This document shows, piece after piece, positions 42,678-53,446 of a DNA stretch of 64,000 bases; within the stretch, counting starts at the first letter, position 1, and each line of letters begins with the position of its first letter. This DNA comes from Dehalococcoidia bacterium. Lineage in GTDB: Bacteria > Chloroflexota > Dehalococcoidia > Lucifugimonadales > JAGWBF01. The stretch is taken from assembly GCA_021295955.1 (NCBI GenBank), contig JAGWBJ010000009.1, forward strand, positions 55,089 through 119,088, given 5' to 3'. A program made the translations under genes and the position numbers. The notes under the pieces were generated by a model. It was not told the origin of the DNA and searched no databases. It saw only the letters and a program-made list of their open reading frames with translations.

Positions 42678-43676
42678 ATGCCCAACGTGTACTATGACAA
42701 AGACGCGGACCTGGACCTCCTCAAAGACAAGACCGTCGGGATCATCGGCTACGGCAGCCAGGGCCACTGCCACGCCCTCAACCTGAAGGACAACGGCCAG
42801 AACGTGATGGTCGGCCTCCACTCCACCAGCCGCAGCCGCGACAAGGCCAAGGAGGCGGGGCTGGCCGTCGGGGACGTGGACGAGGTGACCCGGGAGTCGG
42901 ACCTGGTCATGGTGCTCATCCCCGACCACGTCCAGCCCGGGGTGTACCGCGAGCAGATAGAGCCCAACCTGAAGCCCGACAGCACCCTGATGTTCGCCCA
43001 CGGCTTCAGCATCCACTACAAGCAGATCGTGCCGCCGGCCAACGTCAACGTCTCCATGGTCGCGCCCAAGGCGCCGGGCCACCGGATGAGGGAGATGTTC
43101 GTCGACGGCATCGGCGTGCCCGCCCTGCTGGCCATCGACCAGGACGCCACCGGCACGGCCAAGGAGACAACCCTGGCCTACGCCAAGGGCATCGGCTGCA
43201 CCGGCGCCGGGGTGCTGGAGTGCAGCTTCAAAGACGAGACCGAGACGGACCTGTTCGGCGAGCAGACGGCCCTCTGCGGCGGCATCACATCCCTCATCAA
43301 GACGGCCTTCGAGACCCTGGTGGAGGCGGGATACCCGCCGGAGCTGGCCTACTTCGAGTGCCTGCACGAGATGAAGCTGATCGTGGACCTCATCTACCAG
43401 GGCGGGTTCAAGTACATGCGTTACTCCGTCAGCGACACGGCCGAGTACGGGGACTACAGCCGCGGCCCGGGAGTCATCGACGAGCACGTGCGCGACAACA
43501 TGCGCCGGACCCTGAAGGACATCCAGGACGGCACCTTCGCCCGGGAGTGGATGGCTGAGAACGACGAGGGCCGCCCGCGCTTCAACGTGATGCGCGAGGA
43601 CGCCACCGAGCACCAGATCGAGGAAGTGGGCCGCAGCCTCCGGCGGATGATGCCCTGGATGAACCCCGTGGAGTAG
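42678..43676 (+). CDS. ilvC: Ketol-acid reductoisomerase IlvC (class I)
   Basis: A 332-residue class I enzyme converting acetolactate to dihydroxyisovalerate with NAD(P)H. The nucleotide motif is [15 protein letters not shown], with loop STSRSRDKA. The metal-binding knot shows [17 protein letters not shown] and [27 protein letters not shown] replaces the more usual GHxVR(R/E), a small variation. The ATG follows AAAGGA, 38 bases after ilvN. Confidence 0.97.
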   Translation: MPNVYYDKDADLDLLKDKTVGIIGYGSQGHCHALNLKDNGQNVMVGLHSTSRSRDKAKEAGLAVGDVDEVTRESDLVMVLIPDHVQPGVYREQIEPNLKPDSTLMFAHGFSIHYKQIVPPANVNVSMVAPKAPGHRMREMFVDGIGVPALLAIDQDATGTAKETTLAYAKGIGCTGAGVLECSFKDETETDLFGEQTALCGGITSLIKTAFETLVEAGYPPELAYFECLHEMKLIVDLIYQGGFKYMRYSVSDTAEYGDYSRGPGVIDEHVRDNMRRTLKDIQDGTFAREWMAENDEGRPRFNVMREDATEHQIEEVGRSLRRMMPWMNPVE

Positions 43677-43748
43677 GACCGGGGCCCGCGACATCCTGCT
43701 CGACAAGGGCGTCTGGCCAAGCAAAAGAAGGACGGGAGCTACCGAACG

Positions 43749-45308
<1,560 letters not shown>

Positions 45309-45430
45309 GACCCGACTATCGGTCTTTGTAATGATGCAGCGCCATCATCGACAACGATGCCGCCGTCCCTTGCCGCGCCACCGGGGTCCCGCATCCCCGT
45401 ACGGACGACTATCTCTGAGAGGAAGTTGAC

Positions 45431-46831
45431 ATGCCGCCCAAGACCATGTTCGAGAAGATATGGGACGCCCACGTGGTTCACGAGGAGCCCGGACAGTCCA
45501 CCCTGCTGTACATCGACCTGCACCTGGTCCACGAAGTCACGTCGCCCCAGGCCTTCGAGGGCCTGCGTCTGGCGGGCCGGAAGGTCCGCCGGACCGACCT
45601 GACGGTCGCCACCGTCGACCACAACACCCCCACCTGGGAGCTGTCTCGGCCGGTGGAGGACGACATGTCCAAGAAGCAGCTCGAGGCCCTTACCCGCAAC
45701 TGCGAGGAGTTTGGGGTCACCCTGTACGACAGGTTCAGCTCCAGGCAGGGCATCGTACACATCATCGGCCCCGAGCAGGGCTACACCCAGCCGGGAAAGA
45801 CCATAGTCTGCGGCGACAGCCACACGGCGACCCACGGCGCCTTCGGGGCCTTCGCCCTGGGCATCGGCACTACCCAGGTGGAGCAGGTGCTGGCGACCCA
45901 GTGCCTGGTCCAGGCCAAGCTCAGCCCCATGGAGGTCCGCGTCAACGGCCCGCTGCCCACGGGGGTCACGGCCAAGGACCTGATACTGGGCATCATAGGC
46001 CAGATAGGCATCGGCGGCGGCCAGGGCCACGTCATCGAGTACACGGGCGAGGCGGTGCGCGGCCTCTCCATGGAGGGCCGCATGACCGTGTGCAACATGA
46101 GCATCGAGGGCGGCGCCCGCGCCGGCATGGTCGCCCCGGACGACACCACCTTCGACTACGTGCGGGGCCGCCCCCAGGCGCCCCAGGGCAAGGAGTTCGA
46201 CGCCGCGGTGGAGAGATGGCGCGAGCTGCCCGGCGACCCTGGGGCCTCCTTCGACAAGCTGGTGGAGATCGACGCCTCCTCCCTGGAGCCCTTCGTTACC
46301 TGGGGAACCAACCCCGGCATGGTCGCCCCTGTTACCGGCCGGGTGCCGGACCCCGCTTCCGAGGCCGAGCCCTCCAGGCGCGAAGCGGCCGAGCGGGCGC
46401 TCACCTACATGGACCTGGAGCCCAACACTCCCATGCAGGAGATCAGAATAGACCGGGTCTTCCTGGGCTCCTGCACCAACTCGCGCATCGAGGACCTCCG
46501 GAGCGCCGCGGAGGTGATCAAGGGGCGCAAGGTCCACGACGGCGTCTACGCCATGGTGGTGCCGGGGTCCGCCAACATCAAGGCCGAGGCCGAGGCCGAA
46601 GGGCTGGACCGGGTCTTCATAGACGCCGGGTTCGACTGGCGGGTCGCCGGCTGCTCCATGTGCCTGGGAATGAACCCGGACATACTCCAGCCCGGCGAGC
46701 GCTGCGCCTCGACCTCCAACCGCAACTTCGAGGGCCGGCAGGGCAAGGGCGGCCGCACCCACCTGGTGAGCCCCCAGATGGCCGCCGCCGCCGCCGTCGC
46801 CGGGCACTTCGTCGACATACGGGAGTGGTAG
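45431..46831 (+). CDS. leuC: 3-isopropylmalate dehydratase large subunit LeuC
   Basis: A 466-residue aconitase-family subunit that isomerises 2- to 3-isopropylmalate using a [4Fe-4S] cluster. Cluster ligands lie in [20 protein letters not shown] (first), [19 protein letters not shown] (second) and [12 protein letters not shown] (third). The opening [20 protein letters not shown] and closing [18 protein letters not shown] are standard. The ATG has GAGGAAG upstream. Its partner LeuD is separated from it by a Uma2 gene. Confidence 0.97.
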   Translation: MPPKTMFEKIWDAHVVHEEPGQSTLLYIDLHLVHEVTSPQAFEGLRLAGRKVRRTDLTVATVDHNTPTWELSRPVEDDMSKKQLEALTRNCEEFGVTLYDRFSSRQGIVHIIGPEQGYTQPGKTIVCGDSHTATHGAFGAFALGIGTTQVEQVLATQCLVQAKLSPMEVRVNGPLPTGVTAKDLILGIIGQIGIGGGQGHVIEYTGEAVRGLSMEGRMTVCNMSIEGGARAGMVAPDDTTFDYVRGRPQAPQGKEFDAAVERWRELPGDPGASFDKLVEIDASSLEPFVTWGTNPGMVAPVTGRVPDPASEAEPSRREAAERALTYMDLEPNTPMQEIRIDRVFLGSCTNSRIEDLRSAAEVIKGRKVHDGVYAMVVPGSANIKAEAEAEGLDRVFIDAGFDWRVAGCSMCLGMNPDILQPGERCASTSNRNFEGRQGKGGRTHLVSPQMAAAAAVAGHFVDIREW

Positions 46832-46867
46832 CGGCATCGGGCCGCACGGCACTCCGGGGATAGTGGC

Positions 46868-47422
46868 ATGACACAGCCGGGAATCAAATTCACCGTCGAC
46901 GACTACATGACGGCGCCGGAAGAGAAGCGCTACCAGCTTCTGGACGGGCAGATGGTCTTGGCGCCTTCACCCACCAGCAGGCATCAGGCGATTGTCCGGG
47001 AGCTCTCGGCCGCTCTGCACCGGTTCGTGACCGAGCACGAGCTTGGGCAGATGTGGTTTGCCCCCCTGGACGTGGTCCTGTCGGACCACGACGTTGCACA
47101 GACGGACCTGCTCTACGTCTCCGGCGCCAGGGCCGGGACCGTCACCGAAGCCAACATCCAGGGTGCGCCGGACCTGGTGGCCGAGGTCCTCTCTCCGGGC
47201 TCGACGCAGCACGACAGGGGCTACAAGCGCACCCTCTACGGCCGCTCGGGGGTGCGGGAGTACTGGATAGTCGACCCCGAAAGCCGGACCGTCGAGGTGT
47301 ACGTTGCCGGGGACCATGGGCTGGACCACCGTGCCACGTACCGCCGGCATGAGGCGTTGACCTCCCAGTTGTTGCCGGGCCTGGCCATCGATCTGGAATC
47401 TGTCTTCCCCCGACGGCACTAG
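46868..47422 (+). CDS. Uma2-family (DUF820) putative endonuclease inside the leu operon
   Basis: A 184-residue Uma2 protein: FTVDDYMTAPEEKRYQLLDG, MVLAPSPTSRHQAIVRELSA, DVVLSDHDVAQTDLLYVSG, the nuclease strand DLVAEVLSPGSTQHDRGYKR and REYWIVDPESRTVEVYV. The PD-(D/E)XK-like acidic residues appear intact. It lies 36 bases after leuC and 43 before leuD on the same strand, so it must be co-transcribed with leucine biosynthesis. It differs considerably from the Uma2 at 3120, so this is not a recent duplication within the window. Its role there is unknown. Confidence 0.9.
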   Translation: MTQPGIKFTVDDYMTAPEEKRYQLLDGQMVLAPSPTSRHQAIVRELSAALHRFVTEHELGQMWFAPLDVVLSDHDVAQTDLLYVSGARAGTVTEANIQGAPDLVAEVLSPGSTQHDRGYKRTLYGRSGVREYWIVDPESRTVEVYVAGDHGLDHRATYRRHEALTSQLLPGLAIDLESVFPRRH

Positions 47423-47465
47423 CCGCCGGGGGATTACCTATGAGCAAGCCAACGGAGGTAGCAGC

Positions 47466-48077
47466 ATGGAGCCGTTCACCAAGATAACCGGCGCGGTGGC
47501 GCCCCTGGACAGGGTAAACGTGGACACCGACCAGGTGATACCCGCCGTTTACCTCAAACGCATCGAGCGCACGGGGTACGAGGACTTCCTGTTCGCCTCA
47601 TGGCGCTATCTGGCCGACGGGACGCCGAACCTCGACTTCGTGCTCAACCAGCCCGGCTACAGGGAGGCCACCATCCTGGTCTCGGGGCCCAACTTCGGCT
47701 GCGGCTCCTCCCGGGAGCACGCGCCCTGGGCCCTGCACGACTACGGCTTCCGGGTCCTCATCTGCCCCAGCTTCGCCGACATCTTCCACAAGAACTGCTT
47801 CGACAACGGCATTGTCCCCGCCGTTCTCGATCAGGACCGCATCGACCCGATCCTGGCCAAGGCGAAAGCCAACCCCGGCTACGAGCTGACCGTGGACCTG
47901 GAGTCGTGCGAGATCTCGGACTCCGACGGCCTGCGCACACCCTTCGTGGTGCACAACGACCCGGCCACCCACGACTTTCGCCGCGGCTGCCTGCTCAACG
48001 GCCTGGACGACATCGCCCTGACCCTGCAGCACGAGGACAAGATCACCGCCTACGAGGCCCGCCACACCATAACCTAG
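47466..48077 (+). CDS. leuD: 3-isopropylmalate dehydratase small subunit LeuD
   Basis: A 203-residue swivel-domain subunit completing the LeuCD dehydratase. Key segments are PLDRVNVDTDQVIPAVYLKR, ILVSGPNFGCGSSREHAPWA (substrate-binding loop), FADIFHKNCFDNGIVPAVL and LLNGLDDIALTLQHEDKI. The ATG has GGAGGT 11 bases upstream. It ends the ilv-leu operon and its stop overlaps the convergent metallo-hydrolase gene by four bases. Confidence 0.96.
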   Translation: MEPFTKITGAVAPLDRVNVDTDQVIPAVYLKRIERTGYEDFLFASWRYLADGTPNLDFVLNQPGYREATILVSGPNFGCGSSREHAPWALHDYGFRVLICPSFADIFHKNCFDNGIVPAVLDQDRIDPILAKAKANPGYELTVDLESCEISDSDGLRTPFVVHNDPATHDFRRGCLLNGLDDIALTLQHEDKITAYEARHTIT

Positions 48078-48814
48078 CCCTTGCCCCTGCCCCTGGCCCT
48101 GAGAACAGGGCGGGGGATGAACCGCCAGGGGAACAGGGCCCACGTGTAGCCGGTCAGCATCCGCTCCAGGCTGGCCTTGGCGCCGCCCACCACGGGCTTG
48201 CCGTGGCCCGCGCACACCGTGTCGAAGTCCAGGGACACGATGCGCTCGATGGACCTCCGGTAGGCGCGGAAGTCGGTGCCGGGAAACTGGACCGGCCGGT
48301 GGAAGCTCTTGCCGTCGCTTATGAGCATGTCCCCCGCGATGAGGACTCCTCGCTCTTCGTCCAACAGGCAGACGCTGCCCGGAGTATGCCCGGGCGTGTG
48401 CAGGACCCTGACTCCGGACAGGTGGGGAAGCACGGCCCCGTCCGCCAGCAGGCCGTGGGCGGGGATTCTGCTGCAGAGGGGCATCTTTCCCGGCAGGGAG
48501 AAGAGCTGGCCCCGATAGTAAAGTCTACGTCCCGAGCCGCTCCTGAGAGTGTCGGCTTCGTGGACCAGGGTCGGGACGCCCGAGTCGCCGAACAGAGAGT
48601 GGATGCTGCCCGTGTGGTCCGGGTGGGCGTGGGTGAGGACTAGCTGACGCACGTCGGAGACCGTGCGGCCCATGGACCGGATATACCGGCGGATCCTGCG
48701 CCCGTTGAAGGGCAGCGCCGCGTCCACTTGGGTCAGGGAGTCGCCGCCGTCCAGCAGGTAGACGTTGCCGCCCCAGGCGCCGTCCACTTTGTGAATCCCC
48801 GGAACGACCTCCAC
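48074..48814 (-). CDS. Metallo-beta-lactamase-fold hydrolase
   Basis: A 246-residue MBL-fold protein. The metal-binding motif is LTHAHPDHTGSIHSLF (HxHxDH), with further ligands in HTPGHTPGSVCLLDE, IAGDMLISDG and VCAGHGKPV. The short form without a recognised extra domain is common among uncharacterised glyoxalase II-like or lactonase-like proteins; the substrate is unknown. The start is GTG at 48814, five bases after the moaC stop, so it ends the minus-strand moaA-type operon. It overlaps leuD tail to tail. Confidence 0.9.
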   Translation of the reverse strand: MEVVPGIHKVDGAWGGNVYLLDGGDSLTQVDAALPFNGRRIRRYIRSMGRTVSDVRQLVLTHAHPDHTGSIHSLFGDSGVPTLVHEADTLRSGSGRRLYYRGQLFSLPGKMPLCSRIPAHGLLADGAVLPHLSGVRVLHTPGHTPGSVCLLDEERGVLIAGDMLISDGKSFHRPVQFPGTDFRAYRRSIERIVSLDFDTVCAGHGKPVVGGAKASLERMLTGYTWALFPWRFIPRPVLRARGRGKG

Positions 48815-48818
48815 AGGG

Positions 48819-49325
48819 CTACTCCAGGACCAGGTCGCCGCTCTTGCCGCCCAGCTTGCGCACCACCCGGACGTCCTCTATGCGCATGCCCCGGTCCACG
48901 GACTTGCACATGTCGTAGAGGGTCAACGCCGCCACGGACACCGCCGTCAACGCCTCCATCTCGACCCCGGTCCTGGCGCTGGTCTTGGCCGTGGCCGTGA
49001 GGTGGATGCCTCCCCGGGACTCGTCCGGCTCCAGCTCCACCGTAACCTGGTCCAGGGGGATGGGATGGCACAGGGGGATCAGGTCCGGCGTGCGCTTGGC
49101 CCCCATTATCCCGGCCAGGCGGGCGGTGGCCGCCACGTCCCCCTTCTTCACCATGCCCTCGTTGATGAGGCGCAGGGTCTCGGGCCGCATGGACACGAAC
49201 CCCCGGGCCACCGCCTCCCGCTGGGTGACGTTCTTGGCGCCAACGTCCACCATGCTCGCCTGGCCGCCCTCGTCCAGGTGGGTGAGACCGGTCGTGGGAG
49301 AATCATCCCTGGCGCCGTCTTCCAT
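48819..49325 (-). CDS. moaC: Cyclic pyranopterin monophosphate synthase MoaC
   Basis: A 168-residue enzyme that converts the MoaA product to cyclic pyranopterin monophosphate in molybdenum cofactor synthesis. It shows [36 protein letters not shown], and [20 protein letters not shown] with the catalytic [11 protein letters not shown] helix. The ATG at 49325 follows GAAGGGG. The molybdenum cofactor is needed by the CoxL-type enzyme in this window. Confidence 0.96.
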   Translation of the reverse strand: MEDGARDDSPTTGLTHLDEGGQASMVDVGAKNVTQREAVARGFVSMRPETLRLINEGMVKKGDVAATARLAGIMGAKRTPDLIPLCHPIPLDQVTVELEPDESRGGIHLTATAKTSARTGVEMEALTAVSVAALTLYDMCKSVDRGMRIEDVRVVRKLGGKSGDLVLE

Positions 49326-49339
49326 AACCACCCCTTCAC

Positions 49340-49828
49340 TCAGCGCCCGGCCGGCTTAGGTTCATAGCCCGTGTCCACCGGCAAGCCCGGGCGACGGGCC
49401 GCTCCGGTAGCCAGTTGGTCGCAGCGTTCGTTTTCGGGATTACCGGCGTGCCCTCTGACCCATCTGAACCTCACGTCGTGGCGGTCGCAAAGGGCCAGGA
49501 GCCGCTCCCACAAGTCCGGATTCAATGCCTTTGCATCCTTGCCTCGCCGCCAGCCGTTTGCCCGCCACTTTTTGGCCCAACCCTTCTCGACGGCATTGAC
49601 CAGGTACTGGGAATCGCTATAGAGAGTAACCTGGCACCTTGTCTTGAGGGCTTCGAGGGCCACAACCGCGGCCAGGATCTCCATCCGGTTGTTGGTGGTC
49701 CTGCGATAGCCCCCGGACATCTCCTTGCGGCGACTCCCATCCAGAAGCACTACGCCATAGCCGCCTGGCCCGGGATTATTTATGCAGGCGCCGTCAGTGT
49801 AGATGGAGATGCGTTTGGGCTCTGTCAT
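49340..49828 (-). CDS. rnhA: Ribonuclease HI
   Basis: A ~162-residue RNase HI that cuts RNA in RNA-DNA hybrids. The catalytic acidic residues appear in [19 protein letters not shown] (Asp), [18 protein letters not shown] (Glu) and [20 protein letters not shown] (Asp), with the late aspartate in [15 protein letters not shown]. The basic protrusion ([16 protein letters not shown]) is of the Escherichia coli type. ATG at 49828 is favoured; a GTG three codons upstream is possible. It sits between moaA and moaC, an unusual insertion. Confidence 0.95.
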   Translation of the reverse strand: MTEPKRISIYTDGACINNPGPGGYGVVLLDGSRRKEMSGGYRRTTNNRMEILAAVVALEALKTRCQVTLYSDSQYLVNAVEKGWAKKWRANGWRRGKDAKALNPDLWERLLALCDRHDVRFRWVRGHAGNPENERCDQLATGAARRPGLPVDTGYEPKPAGR

Positions 49829-49852
49829 CCAACTCACGGAGCCAAGAGGCCC

Positions 49853-50884
49853 CTATCCGCCGATCTGGTACATCTCGACCTTCCTTGGCTGGGCCCCCGT
49901 ACGGGTCTCCTGGGTCCGGACCTCCGAGTAACGGTCGTCCCTCCGGCCCCAGACGCCGGCGATCAGGTCCCGCAGCTCGTCGTCGCCGGCGCCGCCGCGC
50001 ATCGGGCCCCGCAGGTCCGTGCCCGTTCCGGCGAACAGGCAGGTGAAGAGCTTCCCGTCGGTGGACAGGCGGGCCCTGGTGCAGTCGCCGCAGAAGGGTT
50101 TGGACACGGAGGCGATGATGCCTATCTCGCCGTCGCCGTCCCTGTACCGGTATCGGCGGGCCACTTCCCCCCTGTAGTTGGCTTCCACGGGCTCGATGGG
50201 CATCTCGGCGTCGATGGCCCGGAAGATCTCCTCCGCCGCGACCACCTCGTCCAGCCTCCACCCGTTCAGGTTGCCCACGTCCATGTACTCGATGAACCGC
50301 ACCACGTGGCCGGTCCCCTTGAAGCGCCGGGCCAGGTCCACGATGGTATGGTCGTTGACCCCCCTCTGCACCACGGCGTTGATCTTTATGGGGGTGAGGC
50401 CCACCTCCTCGGCGGCGTCGATGCCCTCCAGCACGGGCCCGGTCCCGAACCCCCGTCCGTTCATCGCCTTGAAGACGTCCTCGTCCAGGGAGTCGAGGCT
50501 CACCGTCAGCCGCTTCAGCCCCGCCTCCTTGAGCGCTCCGGCCTTCTCGGCGAGCAGGTACCCGTTGGTGGTGAGGGTCAGGTCTCGAATGCCGGGGGCG
50601 AGGGCCAGCCGCGCGATCAGGTCCTCCAGCCCCCTTCGCACCAGGGGCTCTCCGCCAGTGAGCCGGACCTTGGTAACGCCCAGCTCCACGAAGCGGCGCA
50701 CCAGGCGCTCGATCTCCTCGAAGGTCAGCAGGTCGGCCCTGGGAAGAAACTCGTAGCGCTCGCCGTATATCTCCGCGGGCATACAGTAGGGACACCGGAA
50801 GTTGCACCGGTCGGTAACCGACACCCGGAGGTCCCTGACGGGCCTGCCCAACGTGTCCCGTATGTCCCCCACGCCGCTCCGCAT
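49853..50884 (-). CDS. moaA: GTP 3',8-cyclase MoaA
   Basis: A 343-residue radical SAM enzyme starting molybdenum cofactor synthesis. The N-terminal cluster is Cys27, Cys31 and Cys34 (VTDRCNFRCPYCMPAE). The C-terminal substrate cluster is KPFCGDCTRARLSTDG and KLFTC. VRLTGGEPLVRRGLEDL and LTTNGYLLAEKAG are typical. It lacks the invariant C-terminal Gly-Gly; the sequence ends YQIGG, which retains it as the last two residues. The ATG at 50884 lies one base from the rdgB stop, and its GAAGGA ribosome site lies at the end of rdgB, next to a 9-base repeat. Confidence 0.95.
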   Translation of the reverse strand: MRSGVGDIRDTLGRPVRDLRVSVTDRCNFRCPYCMPAEIYGERYEFLPRADLLTFEEIERLVRRFVELGVTKVRLTGGEPLVRRGLEDLIARLALAPGIRDLTLTTNGYLLAEKAGALKEAGLKRLTVSLDSLDEDVFKAMNGRGFGTGPVLEGIDAAEEVGLTPIKINAVVQRGVNDHTIVDLARRFKGTGHVVRFIEYMDVGNLNGWRLDEVVAAEEIFRAIDAEMPIEPVEANYRGEVARRYRYRDGDGEIGIIASVSKPFCGDCTRARLSTDGKLFTCLFAGTGTDLRGPMRGGAGDDELRDLIAGVWGRRDDRYSEVRTQETRTGAQPRKVEMYQIGG

Positions 50885-50886
50885 GT

Positions 50887-51534
50887 CTATCCTTCGGAGC
50901 CTTCGGGGCCTTCGGGGCCTTCGGGGCCTTCGGGGCCCTGGCCCGCCAGGGTCTCCCGCAGCAACGCCACGGCCTTCTTGGCGGCCCTTCCCCGGTGGCT
51001 CAGCTCGTTCTTGTCCTTTAGCGACAGCTCGGCGGTGGTCTTGCCCAGATGGGGCAGGTGGAACACCGGGTCGTAGCCGAACCCGTTGGCGCCCCTCGGC
51101 TCGTACTGGATTATGCCCTCCACCGCGCCCTCCACGGTCCGCACCTGGCCCTCCGGCCAAGCGATGGCTATCACGCAACGGAACCGGCCGGTACGGTCCT
51201 CCCACGCCACGTCCCGCAGGTTCCTGAGCAGCAGCTCCACACGCCCTTCGTCGGTGTATCCCGGACCGCCGTACCGGGCGGACCTCACGCCCGGATCACC
51301 CCCCAGGGCGTCCACCTCCAGGCCCGAGTCGTCGGCCAGGGTCAACAGCCCCGTTCGCCGACAATAGGACCTGGCCTTGATGATCGCGTTCTCCTCGAAG
51401 GTGTCCCCCACCTCCTCGGCATCCGCCTTGCATCCCACCCGGTCCAGGGAGGTGATCTCCAGCGGGACCTCTCGGAGCAGCTCCTCGAACTCCCTTGCCT
51501 TCCCCGGGTTTCCGGTGGCCACCAGCAGTCTCAT
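50887..51534 (-). CDS. rdgB: XTP/dITP diphosphatase (RdgB/HAM1) with Gly-Pro-Glu tail
   Basis: A ~215-residue house-cleaning NTPase removing XTP, ITP and dITP. It has LLVATGNPGKAREFEELL, SYCRRTGLLTLADDSGLEVD, ARYGGPGYTDEGR, NGFGYDPVFHLPHLG and KNELSHRGRAAKKAVALL. The usual protein ends near there; this one adds a collagen-like tail [16 protein letters not shown] encoded by a 9-base tandem repeat. The ATG at 51534 follows GAGGACG; an ATG at 51552 is also possible. moaA begins two bases after its stop codon. Confidence 0.94.
   Translation of the reverse strand: MRLLVATGNPGKAREFEELLREVPLEITSLDRVGCKADAEEVGDTFEENAIIKARSYCRRTGLLTLADDSGLEVDALGGDPGVRSARYGGPGYTDEGRVELLLRNLRDVAWEDRTGRFRCVIAIAWPEGQVRTVEGAVEGIIQYEPRGANGFGYDPVFHLPHLGKTTAELSLKDKNELSHRGRAAKKAVALLRETLAGQGPEGPEGPEGPEGSEG
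50891..50935 (-). repeat. 9-bp tandem repeat (five units) at the rdgB end
   Basis: CCTTCGGGG repeated, with the first unit CCTTCGGAG, encodes Gly-Pro-Glu on the minus strand. The unit closest to the moaA start overlaps the moaA ribosome-binding region. Confidence 0.9.
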
Positions 51535-51615
51535 GGGCACGTCCTCAACCATGCCTCCCATACTATTCTAGACCCTGCCCGGACGCAGCGTAAACGGGCC
51601 CTGTGGCGGGCCCCA

Positions 51616-53250
51616 TCAGTAACCCCACGACGGTTGATACTCCCCGAACACGTCGCGGAACACCCCCATCATCTCTCCCAGCGTGGAGTACGCCTTCACC
51701 GCCTCCAGCAGGGGCGGCATCAGGTTCCGAGACTCCCTCGCCGCCTGCTCCAGGGACCGGAGGGCCAGGGCGACCCGGCGTCCGTCCCGCCGCCTCCGCA
51801 CGTCGTTCAGCCTGTCCAGGTGCCGGGCCTCACCGGCCCTGTCGACGCGCAGCAGGGGAATGTCCGGGACCGCCTCGCTGACGTACTCGTTCACCCCCAC
51901 GGTCACCTTTCTCCCCGCGTCCACCTCCCGCTGGTGCCTGTAGGCCGCTTCGGCGATCTCCCGCTGCAGGAACCCGCTCTCCAGCGCCGGGATGACGCCG
52001 CCCACGTCGTCGATGCGCCGGAAGTAATCATACGCCCCCGCCTCCACCTGCTCGGTCAGCGACTCCAGGAAGTAGCTGCCGCCCAGCGGGTCCACGGTGT
52101 CGGCCACTCCCGTCTCGTGGGCGATCACCTGCTGGGTCCGCAGGGCCAGCAGCGCGGCCTTCTCCGAAGGCAGCGCCCACGCCTCGTCCACGGAGTTGGT
52201 GTGGAGGGACTGGGTGCCCCCCAAGACCGCCGCCAGCGCCTGGAGGGCCACCCTCACGGCGTTGTTCTCGGGCTGCTGCGCCGTCAGGGTCCAGCCTGCC
52301 GTCTGGGCGTGGGTCCGCATCCACCAGGAGCGTGGGAGCTTCGCGTCGAAGGTGTCCCGCATCTCCCGGGCCCAGACCCGTCGGGCCGCCCGGAACTTGG
52401 CTATCTCCTCGAAGAAGTAGTTGTCCACGTTGAAGAAGAAGCTCAGCCGCGGCGCGAAGTCGTCCACGTCCAGGCCCCGGTCCACGCACCACCGCACGTA
52501 CTCGAACCCGTCGGCCAGGGTGAAGGCCAGCTCCTGCACCGCCGTGGCCCCGGCCTCCCGGATGTGGTAGCCGCTGATGCTGATGGGGTTCCACCGGGGG
52601 GTATGCGCCGTGGCGAACTCCACGGTGTCCACCACCAGGCGCATCGACGGCTCCGGCGGGAAGATGTACTCGTTCTGCGCGGCGTACTCCTTCAGGATGT
52701 CGTTCTGGATGGTGCCGCCCAGGCGGTCCAGGGACACTCCCTTCTCCTCGGCCACCGCCAGATACATGGCCCAGATGATGGCCGCGGGAGCGTTGATGGT
52801 CATGGAGGTGGTGATCCCGTCCAGGGGGATCCCGTCGAACAGCACCTCCATGTCCGCCAGGGAGGACACCGCCACGCCGCACTTCCCGAACTCCCCGGCA
52901 GCCTGGGGCGCGTCGGTGTCGTAGCCGTATAGAGTGGGCATGTCGAAGGCCACGCTAAGCCCCGTCTGCCCGTTGTCCAGCAGGTACCTGAAGCGGGAGT
53001 TGGTCTCCTCGGCGGTGCCGTATCCGGCGAACATGCGCATGGTCCAGCGGCGGCCCCGGTATCCCGTGGCGTGGACCCCTCGGAGGAAGGGGTACTCGCC
53101 CGGCGCTCCCTGGTCCAGCAGGCCGTCCCCTCCGTCCCGGGGACCGGGGCCGTACACCGGCTCCACCGGGATCTGCGAGGGGGTCCTCACCGGCGGCAGC
53201 TCCCCGGCTCCCCGTCCGCGAACCTCCGGGCCCTCGCCTGACCTACTCAC
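51616..53250 (-). CDS. Methylmalonyl-CoA mutase large subunit (N-terminal/catalytic part)
   Basis: A 544-residue acyl-CoA mutase without the cobalamin-binding domain, which in this architecture is a separate small subunit. Landmarks are [96 protein letters not shown] and [20 protein letters not shown]. These fit methylmalonyl-CoA mutase; the TYR-type active-site loop differs little in isobutyryl-CoA mutase, which is not fully excluded. The start is GTG at 53250, overlapping the DUF951 gene by eight bases. No mutase small subunit or MeaB chaperone is in the window. Confidence 0.92.
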   Translation of the reverse strand: MSRSGEGPEVRGRGAGELPPVRTPSQIPVEPVYGPGPRDGGDGLLDQGAPGEYPFLRGVHATGYRGRRWTMRMFAGYGTAEETNSRFRYLLDNGQTGLSVAFDMPTLYGYDTDAPQAAGEFGKCGVAVSSLADMEVLFDGIPLDGITTSMTINAPAAIIWAMYLAVAEEKGVSLDRLGGTIQNDILKEYAAQNEYIFPPEPSMRLVVDTVEFATAHTPRWNPISISGYHIREAGATAVQELAFTLADGFEYVRWCVDRGLDVDDFAPRLSFFFNVDNYFFEEIAKFRAARRVWAREMRDTFDAKLPRSWWMRTHAQTAGWTLTAQQPENNAVRVALQALAAVLGGTQSLHTNSVDEAWALPSEKAALLALRTQQVIAHETGVADTVDPLGGSYFLESLTEQVEAGAYDYFRRIDDVGGVIPALESGFLQREIAEAAYRHQREVDAGRKVTVGVNEYVSEAVPDIPLLRVDRAGEARHLDRLNDVRRRRDGRRVALALRSLEQAARESRNLMPPLLEAVKAYSTLGEMMGVFRDVFGEYQPSWGY

Positions 53251-53446
53251 CCGTCACCCCCGCGCCCCGGCGCACCTCACGCACCCTCCGCTCCAGGTAG
53301 GGGCGTTCCAGGAGAGTCCGGCGCCCGCACTTCCGGCAGCGGAGCCCGATGTCCGCGCCAAGGCGCACCACCTCCCAAAGGTCGTTGCCGCAGGGATGGG
53401 CCTTCTTCAAACGCAGCACGTCGCCCAGCCGGAGCTCTAGGACCAT
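53243..53446 (-). CDS. DUF951 domain-containing protein
   Basis: A 67-residue protein of the DUF951 family, small proteins of unknown function. It shows the family pattern [40 protein letters not shown] and [10 protein letters not shown]. The His-Pro-Cys-Gly and Cys-x2-Cys-Gly form a likely zinc or nucleic-acid knuckle. In Firmicutes it sits near ychF and rpsF. Here it is squeezed between pyrF (10-base overlap) and the mutase (eight-base overlap). Confidence 0.92.
   Translation of the reverse strand: MVLELRLGDVLRLKKAHPCGNDLWEVVRLGADIGLRCRKCGRRTLLERPYLERRVREVRRGAGVTGE

Noticed and set aside
50891..50935. Short regular array considered as CRISPR
   Set aside because: Units are 9 bases, contiguous and in frame with rdgB.
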